From contig JAJVIF010000001.1 of the NCBI GenBank assembly GCA_022072165.1, positions 1,630,575-1,694,574 on the forward strand: a DNA stretch of 64,000 nt, written 5' to 3'. The stretch comes from a bacterium. GTDB taxonomy: Bacteria > JAJVIF01. Both the position numbers and the translations under genes were made by a program. Position 1 is the first letter of the stretch, and every line of letters begins with the position of its first letter. Positions 8,578 to 16,170 of this stretch are shown here, one piece after another. The notes beneath the pieces are model-generated. The model searched no databases. It was not told where the DNA came from and saw only the letters and a list, made by a program, of their open reading frames with translations.

Positions 8578-9492
8578 ATGTCTGACCCCAAAGTCGTCGT
8601 CTCGGTCTCCCTGGGCTCCTCCGACCGGGACAAGGATGTCCGGGCGACCTTCCTCGGACAGGAATTCCTCCTGCGGCGCATTGGCACCGATGGCGATCCC
8701 AATCGCGCCATCGCACTGATTCGCGAACTCGATGGGCAGGTCGACTGTTTTGGGATGGGCGGGACCGACCTCTTTCTCTTTCGGGGACAACACCGCTATG
8801 TCATACAGGATTCCCTGAAGCTCTACCGGGCGGCTCAGAAGTCCCCGATGGTGGATGGCTCCGGGCTGAAGCACTCCTGGGAGCGGGAGGTCGTGCGACG
8901 CATGACCGCGTCCGGACTGCTGAAAGGCGGCATGAAGGGGCTGCTCGTCTCCGGGGTCGACCGCTGGGGGATGGCCGAGGCCCTGGATCAGGCGGGATTG
9001 CGGATGACTTACGGCGATCTGATTTTCGCCCTGGACATCCCCATCGCGCTGCACTCCCTCCGGGCACTCAACACCATGGCTTTCTTTATGCTCCCCATCG
9101 CGACTCGTCTCCCGTTTGAGATGCTCTATCCCACAGGTGACAAGCAGACCAGCCAGCAGAAGAAGTCGAAGCGGGCGCAATACTTTGCCGGCCAGGACCT
9201 TGTCGCCGGGGACTTCCACTACATCCGGCGGTACTTTCCCGATCAGCTCCCCGGCAGCATCGTGCTCACCAATACCACCACTGAGAAAGACGTGGAGTTA
9301 CTGCGCCAGGCGGGAGTCGCGACCCTGGTAACCACTACCCCCCTCATGGATGGGCGCAGTTTCGGCACCAATGTCCTGCAGGGTGTCATGGTCTGCCTCC
9401 TGGGGAAACATCCGGACCAGCTCACCTGGGATGACTACGCCCGGTGCGCCCAGGAGATGGACCTGGCACCGACCATCACCCCCCTGAACTGA
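8578..9492 (+). CDS. Conserved protein, 'quinate 5-dehydrogenase'-labelled family, function unknown
   Basis: A 304-residue soluble protein. It opens with VVVSVSLGSSDRDKDV and has RIGTDGDPNRAIALIRELDGQVD, GMGGTDLFLF, MVDGSGLKHSWER and GVDRWGMAEALDQAG. I recognise the pattern from a family often labelled quinate 5-dehydrogenase in genome annotations. No shikimate/quinate dehydrogenase catalytic Lys-Asp pair is apparent to me, so that name should not be taken as function. The start is the ATG at 8578 with AGGAGGAG 14 bases upstream; the frame is open further upstream but overlaps the DUF3084 gene. It ends with a TGATG overlap into the CPBP protease gene. Confidence 0.6.
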   Translation: MSDPKVVVSVSLGSSDRDKDVRATFLGQEFLLRRIGTDGDPNRAIALIRELDGQVDCFGMGGTDLFLFRGQHRYVIQDSLKLYRAAQKSPMVDGSGLKHSWEREVVRRMTASGLLKGGMKGLLVSGVDRWGMAEALDQAGLRMTYGDLIFALDIPIALHSLRALNTMAFFMLPIATRLPFEMLYPTGDKQTSQQKKSKRAQYFAGQDLVAGDFHYIRRYFPDQLPGSIVLTNTTTEKDVELLRQAGVATLVTTTPLMDGRSFGTNVLQGVMVCLLGKHPDQLTWDDYARCAQEMDLAPTITPLN

Positions 9493-10358
9493 TGCCCCTC
9501 TCCCCGGATCTGCGTCCCCATCGCCTCGCCCCTGATCCCACGCCGCCCTCCCGGATCTGGCCCTCTCTCGCTGCGCCGTTGCTCCTCCCCCTGCTCAGCG
9601 CAATGGGGATAGTGACCTTCTTCGGTTCCCGTCTGACATCGCAGGCGGCCATTGATCAGCTCGTCAGGGAGCCTCCGGCCATTGCGGTCGCCCTGTCACT
9701 GACCCAGTTGATCGCGCTCCTGATGTGTGTCATCGGTGCCCGGGGCTCGAAAGTCCCCGCCGAAGAACGGGTGGCCCTGCTGTCGCCCTGGGGCTCCCGG
9801 CTCCTCCTCACCATCGCCCCCCTGGGAGCCCTGGGAGTGGTGGTGCTCACGACCCTGCTCCACCAGCACTTCTTCCAGGAGCCACCGGAGGAAGCCGCCG
9901 CCATGAGCACCGCGCTCCAGACCACCGGGGGAGCCCTCCGCTGGATTCTGGCGGGACTCATCATGCTCAGCGCACCGGTCACCGAGGAGCTCTTCTATCG
10001 GGGCTTCGTCCTGCGGGGACTCCTCCGCCGGCTCCCCATCGGCTTCGCCATCCTGGTCAGCGGCTGGCTCTTCGCGATGGCGCATGGGTCCGGCAGCTAC
10101 CAGCTGCTCATTCTGCCGCTGGGCTGCTACCTCGGCTGGATCTCGCTGGTCACCCGGTCGATCTGGCCAGCGGTCTGGGCACATATGCTGGTGAATGGGT
10201 TCTATGCGGTTCCGCTGCTGCTCCCGGAGGAGCTGGCCCTGACCCTCTTTGGTCCTGCTGGCACCTGGTCGGCGTTCGATATCCTGGGAGTCGCGACCCT
10301 GCCAGTCGCCTGCTGGCTCCTCCTGAAGACTCATCCCCCGGACCCGCCCAGCGCGTAG
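9492..10358 (+). CDS. CPBP-family intramembrane metalloprotease
   Basis: A 288-residue multi-pass membrane protein of the CPBP (CAAX protease / bacteriocin-processing, Abi) family. The three catalytic motifs are seen in order: EELFYRG (EExxxR), FAMAHG (the second His) and HMLVNGF (HxxxN). Several hydrophobic segments flank them. Known relatives cleave prenylated or membrane-embedded peptides, and others protect against bacteriocins. I start at the ATG at 9492, which overlaps the stop of the previous gene as TGATG. Its substrate is unknown. Confidence 0.85.
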   Translation: MPLSPDLRPHRLAPDPTPPSRIWPSLAAPLLLPLLSAMGIVTFFGSRLTSQAAIDQLVREPPAIAVALSLTQLIALLMCVIGARGSKVPAEERVALLSPWGSRLLLTIAPLGALGVVVLTTLLHQHFFQEPPEEAAAMSTALQTTGGALRWILAGLIMLSAPVTEELFYRGFVLRGLLRRLPIGFAILVSGWLFAMAHGSGSYQLLILPLGCYLGWISLVTRSIWPAVWAHMLVNGFYAVPLLLPEELALTLFGPAGTWSAFDILGVATLPVACWLLLKTHPPDPPSA

Positions 10359-10386
10359 AATCAGCGGGAAAGGACGGTCCTTCCGT

Positions 10387-11529
10387 ATGGCAGTCGCTGT
10401 CGCTCCGCTGGATCAGCTCGCCCAGGCCCCCGATTTCGGGGACATCGCTCCGGTGCGTGACATCCTCGACCGCATCCACGCTGGTGAACGTATCAGTGAT
10501 GACGAGGCCCTCCGGCTCTACTACGAAGCGCCGCTCCATGAGCTCGGCCAGGCAGCGATGGCGGTCCGCTTTCGGCATGTCCCCGAACCGATCGTCACTT
10601 ACATCGTCGACCGCAACATCAACTACACCAACGTCTGCGTGACCTACTGCAAGTTCTGCGCCTTCTACCGTCCACCCGGCCACGAGGAAGGCTATGTCCT
10701 CTCCCGGGAAGAGCTCGGACGCAAAATCGATGAAGCCAAAGCCCTCGGAGCGACCACCATCCTGTTTCAGGGCGGGCATCACCCCGACCTCCGCCTCGCC
10801 TGGTACGAAGAGACCCTCCGGTACATCAAAGCGGAACACCCGATCTACCTCCACGCCTTTTCTCCCAGCGAAATCGAACATCTGGCACATCTGGAAGATC
10901 TCCCGATACGCACGGTCCTGGAGCGGCTCATTGCGGCGGGCCTCGACTCCATCCCTGGCGGCGGGGCGGAAATCCTGGTGGACCAGGTCCGCGACCGGAT
11001 CGCGCCGCTCAAGACCCGGACCGATGTCTGGCTCGAGGTCATGGAGACCGCCCATCAGCTGGGACTGAAAAGCACCGCCACCATGATGTACGGACACTTC
11101 GAGAGCATCGCCGACCGCATCGAGCATCTGCGTCGCCTCCGGGAAGTCCAGGACCGCACCGGCGGCTTCACCGCCTTCATCAACTGGTCCTTCCAGCCCA
11201 AGTACACCGCCATGCAGCGGGTCGACCCCGCCTGGACCTACGAGTACCTCCGTCTGACCGCGGTCGCCCGGTGTTACCTCGACAACTTCCCCCACCTCCA
11301 GTCAAGCTGGGTCACCCAGGGCGACAAGGTCGGACAGCTGGTGCTCCTCTTCGGTGCCGATGACATGGGGGGCACCATGATCGAAGAAAACGTCGTCTCC
11401 AGTGCCGGCACCACCTACTGCATGAACGAAGAGCGCTGCCGCGCCCTGATCCGCCAGGCTGGATTCCACCCCATCAAGCGCAACACGCCCTACGAGCATC
11501 TGGAGCCCCTTCCCGCCGGTCTCGACTGA
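10387..11529 (+). CDS. mqnC: Cyclic dehypoxanthine futalosine synthase MqnC
   Basis: A 380-residue radical SAM enzyme. The segment NINYTNVCVTYCKFCAFYR contains the CxxxCxxC that binds the 4Fe-4S cluster, and its surrounding sequence is that of MqnC, which cyclises dehypoxanthine futalosine in the futalosine route to menaquinone. FQGGHHPDLRLAWYE and the C-terminal GADDMGGTMIEENV are also family-typical. The ATG at 10387 is preceded by AAAGGA. That Shine-Dalgarno sequence lies in a small palindrome (10370-10387) that could mask it. A TAGAAT hexamer at 10356-10361 overlaps the stop of the upstream gene, so mqnC may have its own promoter besides operon read-through. Confidence 0.95.
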   Translation: MAVAVAPLDQLAQAPDFGDIAPVRDILDRIHAGERISDDEALRLYYEAPLHELGQAAMAVRFRHVPEPIVTYIVDRNINYTNVCVTYCKFCAFYRPPGHEEGYVLSREELGRKIDEAKALGATTILFQGGHHPDLRLAWYEETLRYIKAEHPIYLHAFSPSEIEHLAHLEDLPIRTVLERLIAAGLDSIPGGGAEILVDQVRDRIAPLKTRTDVWLEVMETAHQLGLKSTATMMYGHFESIADRIEHLRRLREVQDRTGGFTAFINWSFQPKYTAMQRVDPAWTYEYLRLTAVARCYLDNFPHLQSSWVTQGDKVGQLVLLFGADDMGGTMIEENVVSSAGTTYCMNEERCRALIRQAGFHPIKRNTPYEHLEPLPAGLD

Positions 11530-11541
11530 GCATCAGCTCAG
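11526..11541. terminator. Hairpin containing both stop codons of mqnC and dinB
   Basis: CTGAGC, a 4-base loop ATCA, then GCTCAG. The TGA of mqnC and the TGA of the convergent dinB each fall within one arm. The gap between the genes is only 8 bp. There is no T-run, so it is a weak candidate for termination. Confidence 0.4.
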
Positions 11542-12827
11542 GCCTGCGACGCGACTTCCGGTTGCTGCTCCATCACCCGGGCGACCGCCTGTCGACTCCC
11601 CAGCGCGAAGAGCGACTCGTCATCACTCGTGCGGGCCGCCGCCGGATCAAGGCGCTTCCCGGGTGCCTGCATCGCCTTCCCGTTGGTAATCGCCCCGAAC
11701 CCGAAACGATCCCGAATCGCATCCAGGGTCGTGTAGAACTCCTGCTCGGCAGCCTGCGCCTGGGCATCGAACAGCAATTGCTGCTCGCACCAGGTCAACA
11801 GACCCGATGCCCGAATCCCCAGCAGCCGCACCGGCTGACCCGCCCGGTGCACCTGGTTGAAGAGGTCCTCCGCGACCCGGGCCAGGGCATAGTCCCGGTT
11901 CGTCCCCGCCGGAAGCGTCCGACTCCGGGTGAGGGTCGAGAAGTCCCCTTTCCTGAGCTTCAGTGTCAGCGTCCGCGCGACACACTGATCCTGCCGCAGC
12001 TTGTAGCCCACCTTCGCCGCCAGCTCCCACAACAACGCTTTGAGACGCTCCGGGTCCGCCAGGTCCCTGGGAAAAGTGACCTCATGCCCAACACTCTTCG
12101 CGTCGGCCGCGCTCCCTTCCACCGGCGTATCGGACTCGCCGCGTGCCCGCGTCGCGAGACTCGGTCCGTGACGCCCGAACAGCACCTCCAGATGTGTGGC
12201 CGGCATCGCGGCCAGATCCCCCAGTGTCTGGATGCCCTGGCGTTCCAGGCGACTCGCGGTCACCGGCCCGATCCCTGGCAGCGCACTTACCGGCAGCGGT
12301 GCGAACTGACGTGCTTCCGCCCCGGGTGGGACTTCCCAGAAGCCATTCGGCTTCGCCCAGCGAATCGCCACTTTCGCCACCAGCTTGTTGGTTGCCAGCG
12401 CTGCCGAACAGGGAAGTCCAGTCTCTTTCCGGATCTGCGCGAGGACTCCCTGCAGATAGGGGGCGGGATCCCCCAAGAGCTTGCGCGTGCCGGTGAGATC
12501 CCCATAGAACTCATCGATGCTCGCCTGCTCCACCACAGGGATCGCCTGCTCCAGCAAGCGCCGCACCCGTCGCGACCACTTGACATACTCCGTGAAATGC
12601 CCGTGACAGATGATCAGCTCCGGACAGCGACGCAACGCCTCCGCCATCGGCATGGCGGCGTGGATCCCATACGCCCTGGCTTCGTAGCTGGCAGATGCCA
12701 CTACCCCTCGCCCGCGCGGGGAACCACCAACCACCACCGGCCTTCCTACCAGCCGGGCATCCTGGCGTCGCTCCACCGCAACGAAAAAGCTGTCCATGTC
12801 CAGATGAACGATGGCCCGTGTTGCCAT
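11538..12827 (-). CDS. dinB: Y-family DNA polymerase IV (DinB)
   Basis: A 429-residue Y-family translesion polymerase. The catalytic carboxylates are in HLDMDSFFVAVE (D10) and QASIDEFYGDLTG (the D-E pair). The helix-hairpin-helix segment LPGIGPVTASRLERQGI and the little-finger domain follow. A beta-clamp binding motif QQLLF lies near residue 340, with a further tail of about 90 residues that is longer than in E. coli DinB. The ATG at 12827 gives the normal start (MATRAIVHLDMD); an earlier in-frame codon would add a non-homologous leader. A promoter is visible upstream. ImuB-type proteins lack the acidic triad, so this is an active polymerase by motif. Confidence 0.93.
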   Translation of the reverse strand: MATRAIVHLDMDSFFVAVERRQDARLVGRPVVVGGSPRGRGVVASASYEARAYGIHAAMPMAEALRRCPELIICHGHFTEYVKWSRRVRRLLEQAIPVVEQASIDEFYGDLTGTRKLLGDPAPYLQGVLAQIRKETGLPCSAALATNKLVAKVAIRWAKPNGFWEVPPGAEARQFAPLPVSALPGIGPVTASRLERQGIQTLGDLAAMPATHLEVLFGRHGPSLATRARGESDTPVEGSAADAKSVGHEVTFPRDLADPERLKALLWELAAKVGYKLRQDQCVARTLTLKLRKGDFSTLTRSRTLPAGTNRDYALARVAEDLFNQVHRAGQPVRLLGIRASGLLTWCEQQLLFDAQAQAAEQEFYTTLDAIRDRFGFGAITNGKAMQAPGKRLDPAAARTSDDESLFALGSRQAVARVMEQQPEVASQA

Positions 12828-12877
12828 ACAGCACCCCTGGCGCGACCTCTCTGCCCCCCGGGTCGTCGCCTCGCGAG

Positions 12878-12907
12878 AGGGTAGCAAAAAGACTAAACAT
12901 TTGTCAC
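12878..12907 (-). promoter_or_regulatory. Candidate dinB promoter
   Basis: On the minus strand GTGACA (12902-12907), an 18-base spacer and TACCCT (12878-12883) lie about 50 bases upstream of the dinB ATG. No clear LexA palindrome is seen, although a GAAC half-site like those of SOS boxes lies nearby at about 12918. Confidence 0.4.
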
Positions 12908-12964
12908 CCTTCAGGGCGAACATTCTGAAAAAATCTCAACACCATCCAGTGGCCCACTCTCCCC

Positions 12965-12970
12965 TATCAT
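12965..12970 (+). promoter_or_regulatory. -10 hexamer TATCAT of the aspartyl protease gene
   Basis: It ends 9 bases before the ATG at 12980. No Shine-Dalgarno sequence is seen in between. Confidence 0.4.
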
Positions 12971-12979
12971 CCATCTGCC

Positions 12980-13861
12980 ATGCGACCCCATCCGTTCGTG
13001 CTGCGACAGCGACACATCTATCTTCCCGTCAGCATCGGCGACCCGCCGGTCACCGGCGAGTTCCTCCTCGACACCGGCGCGAGCATGACCTGTGTCTCCA
13101 CCAGCTTTCTCGGGCGGGTCCGGCTCCCGATTGCCGGGGTCCGGGGCGCGACCGCCCACGCCGCCGGGGGGCTCATCGGGCACAGTGTCGAAGGGGTGAT
13201 GCTCCCCTCCCTCACGGTCGCAGGCGAGACCCGAACCGGGGTCCAGATCACCCAGGTCAATGCCAACCCCCTGCGCCAGCAGTTTGGCCATGCCCCCGAT
13301 GGCGTCCTGGGAGTCAACTTTCTGCAGCACTTCGAGGTCGCGCTCCACTTCCCGGCCCGGACCCTCACGCTGACCCCGAGCGATGATGCCCGGGACCCCG
13401 CGGAGTGGTCGCGACTTGAGGCCGCCGATGCAGGGATTCTCAACGCCCATTTGCGGGATGGCTGGCTCTTCGAACTGGAGGCGACCCTGGCCGACCGGGT
13501 CCGGGTCACGACGCTTCTCGATCTAGGAGCGCCCCGCAGCATCCTCAACTGGAACGCCGCCCGCGCTTTAGGCTACACACCGGAATCGCCGGAACTCCGA
13601 CCCGGTCGCACTCCCCTCCTCGGCATGGATGGACGTACGATCACGCCCCTCTATGCGCCCCCCATGTCGCTGGACCTCGGGCCGGTCCGCTGGCCGGCCT
13701 GTGTCTTTGCCATCGCCGATATGCCCATCGCGAAACAGCTCCACATCGGCTTCATGCCCCTGCTGATTCTGGGGACGGACCTGCTGGAGCAATTCGAACT
13801 CGTGCTGAACTACCTCACTGGACGGCTGGGGCTCTTTCTGCCAGGCTCCGATGAAACCTAA
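12980..13861 (+). CDS. Retropepsin-like aspartyl protease, two-domain
   Basis: A 293-residue protein made of two pepsin-like halves. The first has the catalytic FLLDTGASMTCVS and the structural DGVLGVNFL. The second has LLDLGAPRSILN in the DTG position and LILGTDLLEQF. The second motif has Leu in place of the Thr/Ser of DTG, so one active-site loop may be impaired or altered. There is no signal peptide, so the protein is probably cytoplasmic. TATCAT at 12965-12970 lies 9 bases before the ATG, which suggests a leaderless or near-leaderless mRNA. It is divergent from dinB. Relatives include the PerP-type and retroviral-type proteases of bacteria; the substrate is unknown. Confidence 0.75.
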   Translation: MRPHPFVLRQRHIYLPVSIGDPPVTGEFLLDTGASMTCVSTSFLGRVRLPIAGVRGATAHAAGGLIGHSVEGVMLPSLTVAGETRTGVQITQVNANPLRQQFGHAPDGVLGVNFLQHFEVALHFPARTLTLTPSDDARDPAEWSRLEAADAGILNAHLRDGWLFELEATLADRVRVTTLLDLGAPRSILNWNAARALGYTPESPELRPGRTPLLGMDGRTITPLYAPPMSLDLGPVRWPACVFAIADMPIAKQLHIGFMPLLILGTDLLEQFELVLNYLTGRLGLFLPGSDET

Positions 13862-13891
13862 GTCCTCCGGTCTGCGCTTCTCCAAATGAAA

Positions 13892-13918
13892 ACGGGGTGA
13901 CCGACCTGGCCACCCCGT
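13892..13918. terminator. Bidirectional terminator between the protease and moaCB genes
   Basis: A stem ACGGGGTG / CACCCCGT with a further inner CC/GG pairing is flanked on the plus side by GCGGGTTTT (13919-13927) and on the minus side by a run reading GTTTTCATTT. It therefore has T-rich exits on both strands between convergent genes. Confidence 0.75.
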
Positions 13919-13944
13919 GCGGGTTTTCACGATGCGCCGGAGCG

Positions 13945-15390
13945 CTAGCTGGGCAGTGTGAACATCGAGGTGTCATCCGGCTTCGGCGGCTCCGGAGCAG
14001 TCGGCGCGACCGGTGGCGGGATGATCCCGGGCATCGGCGGCGGAGTCGCATCATCCACCGCCGGCATCGGCGGAGCCGGGGCGGGGGCATAGCCGATGGG
14101 CTCACCCGTGTTGGGGTCGAACAACGGGACACTTGGCTGTGGCTCCGGTGTCACCGTCGGGGAGTACAGGGTGCCGCGCCATCCTGGATCCAGATGTGCA
14201 GCAGCCCCGCCATCATTGGCCCCCTGGGGCTCGAAGGGCGCGGCGGCGATCGGGGCAGGGGTCGCATCCAGCGGCGCCCCGGTCACCGGATCAAAGCGCG
14301 GAACTGGTGCGGTGCCGGTGGTCGGAGGCACGACTGGCGCTGGTGCTGGTGCAGGCGCCGCCACGGGCGGTGGTGGCGGTGCGACTGCCGCGATCGGCGC
14401 GGCGGGAGTCATGGCGGGCTGCGCCCCCATCGGAAGGGGATGGTGCTCCTGCGCCGGAGGCTGCTGTGCCGCCGGAGTCGGAGCGGCCGCCTTCGCCAGT
14501 TCGCTCACCGCATGGAGCACGAACGGCAGCAACGCCTCCATGCACTCCTCCACACCCTTGGGCGAACCGGGCAGATTGATGATCATCGTTTTGCCCCGGA
14601 CCCCCACCAGGCCCCGGGTGAACATCGCCAGCGGCTTACGACGCTGCGAATAGTTCCGCATTGCTTCGGCGATGCCCGGAATCTCCCGCTCGATAAGCCC
14701 GGCGGTCGCTTCCACCATGACATCCCGGGGGGCGATGCCCGTGCCACCGCTGGTGAAGATGAAGTCCACCGCGCCGCTGTCGGTCCACGCGGCCAGTTGC
14801 GCGGCGAGCTGCTGGCGATCATCCGGCAGGACCGCATACCCCGCTTCCACACCACGATAGCCCGCGAGGATCTCGCGGATCTTCGCGCCGGAAGCGTCCT
14901 GATAGGTCCCATCGGAGGCCCGATCGCTCGCCACCAAGATGGCGTAGCGGGGCTGCACCTGAGCAAAGAACTGTTCGAACTGGCTCTCGCCCCCCGCCTT
15001 CTGGGTGAGACGGGTCTCTGCAATCACCAGATCAGCTTCCACCGGCTTGAGCAGGTCGTAGAGCGTCAGTGCGGCAACACTCGCAGCGGTGAGCGCTTCC
15101 ATTTCGACGCCGGTTTTCCAGACGGTGCGGGCGTGGGCGGTAATGACAACCCCCTCGGCGGTCTGCTCAAAGGCGATGTCGAGGCCATCCAGAGGAAGGT
15201 TGTGACAATGCGGGATCAGCTCGCTGGTCCGCTTGGCGGCCAGCATCCCGGCAGCCTGACAGATGCCGTAGGGATCTCCTTTGGGGAGAGTACCGGCGGC
15301 AAGATGCTGCCTGCCGGTTGCCCCGATCCGGACCGTGGTCTGGGCCGTCGCGGTGCGTAAGGTGTCGATTTTTCGGGTGACGTCGCGCAT
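13945..15390 (-). CDS. moaCB: MoaC-MoaB/MogA fusion with Pro/Ala-rich tail
   Basis: A 481-residue molybdenum-cofactor protein. Residues 1-132 are MoaC (cyclic pyranopterin monophosphate synthase): RDVTRKIDTLRTA, GTLPKGDP, KRTSELIPHCHNLPL and VEMEALTAASVAALTLYD. Residues 147-300 are a MoaB/MogA-type domain that binds or adenylylates molybdopterin: ASDRASDGTYQDASG, FTSGGTGIAPRD and NLPGSPKG. Residues 301-481 are a low-complexity tail rich in Pro and Ala with two copies of an FDPxTGxP motif. The ATG at 15390 is set by the MoaC N terminus and by TACAAT 6 bases upstream. It lies last in a minus-strand gene run, 44 bases after the hypothetical gene. MoaC-MoaB fusions are known; the long tail is unusual. 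Confidence 0.92.
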   Translation of the reverse strand: MRDVTRKIDTLRTATAQTTVRIGATGRQHLAAGTLPKGDPYGICQAAGMLAAKRTSELIPHCHNLPLDGLDIAFEQTAEGVVITAHARTVWKTGVEMEALTAASVAALTLYDLLKPVEADLVIAETRLTQKAGGESQFEQFFAQVQPRYAILVASDRASDGTYQDASGAKIREILAGYRGVEAGYAVLPDDRQQLAAQLAAWTDSGAVDFIFTSGGTGIAPRDVMVEATAGLIEREIPGIAEAMRNYSQRRKPLAMFTRGLVGVRGKTMIINLPGSPKGVEECMEALLPFVLHAVSELAKAAAPTPAAQQPPAQEHHPLPMGAQPAMTPAAPIAAVAPPPPPVAAPAPAPAPVVPPTTGTAPVPRFDPVTGAPLDATPAPIAAAPFEPQGANDGGAAAHLDPGWRGTLYSPTVTPEPQPSVPLFDPNTGEPIGYAPAPAPPMPAVDDATPPPMPGIIPPPVAPTAPEPPKPDDTSMFTLPS

Positions 15391-15396
15391 GGCCGC

Positions 15397-15402
15397 ATTG
15401 TA
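15397..15402 (-). promoter_or_regulatory. -10 hexamer TACAAT, predicted leaderless promoter of moaCB
   Basis: TACAAT is followed by 6 bases and the ATG at 15390. It would give moaCB its own leaderless transcript inside the gene run. Confidence 0.5.
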
Positions 15403-15434
15403 GCAAGGAGCTTTCGCACGGCTGGCGCCCGGAC

Positions 15435-16163
15435 TCAGGCTAACGCCGGCTGCACTTTGTGGACCCGCCATTGCGTCGCAATGGCCCGCACCGCTGGACG
15501 TCCTGCCCCTTTTCCACCAGCTTCCAGGGTCAGTTGGAACGCTTCGTCTTCGGTCGGCTCCAGTCGTGCGGTGCCGATGCCGGAGTCGCCGGGGTACCCC
15601 CCATCCACGACCTGCTGCCCGCCTGTACCGAGGAGCACATACGTCCCCCGGGGCGCACCGACCGCAATCCGAATTTGCATCCCGTCGTCGCCCGGCAGGG
15701 TCACGACATCCAGCAGCCGCATTTGTTGCAGCATCGTGACCGCCTGCTCCCAGGGGATCGGCGCAGCAAGCGTCAGACTCGCCGCTGGTGCGGTTTCGGG
15801 CTCCGAAACCTGCCGCAACTCCGAAGCCACCAGTTCGCCCTTTTGCGCCGCAATGAAGCGATAGTTCAGTGCGCCCAGCAGCGCAAAAATGCGGCTCGGA
15901 CGCGACTTCTCATACACCGCCCCAGGTGCCAGTCCGGTCGCGAATGGCGTACTCGCCCGTTCCTCGATGCCGGTGATCGGCCCCTGCACGAACCCCAGGT
16001 CCTGCAGCCCACGGACCTCGGCCCCGAGGAGTTGGACGGCACTTCCATCCGCCAGCGTCAGCCAGGCGCGCCAGAAGCCCGGGACATGGCGACGCGCCGG
16101 GGTGTAGTGCGTGGCGGTGATGACCGCATCGACCAGGTCGATGTCAGGAAGCGGCGACAGCAT
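15435..16163 (-). CDS. Hypothetical protein
   Basis: A 242-residue protein that I do not recognise. The ATG at 16163 is 7 bases beyond the stop of the glycosyltransferase gene, so the two are probably co-transcribed. The sequence begins MLSPLPDIDLVDAVITATHYTP and has no signal peptide or membrane segment. It is mixed alpha/beta in composition with a Gly-rich second half (RGTYVLLGTGGQQVVDGGYPG). Codon use matches the neighbours, and the frame is open in a stretch where the alternatives overlap real genes, which supports it as coding. No function is inferred. Confidence 0.65.
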   Translation of the reverse strand: MLSPLPDIDLVDAVITATHYTPARRHVPGFWRAWLTLADGSAVQLLGAEVRGLQDLGFVQGPITGIEERASTPFATGLAPGAVYEKSRPSRIFALLGALNYRFIAAQKGELVASELRQVSEPETAPAASLTLAAPIPWEQAVTMLQQMRLLDVVTLPGDDGMQIRIAVGAPRGTYVLLGTGGQQVVDGGYPGDSGIGTARLEPTEDEAFQLTLEAGGKGAGRPAVRAIATQWRVHKVQPALA

Positions 16164-16170
16164 CCCTGCA

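Noticed and set aside
12905-12935. LexA/SOS box upstream of dinB
   Set aside because: Only a GAAC half-site is present, without the inverted partner.
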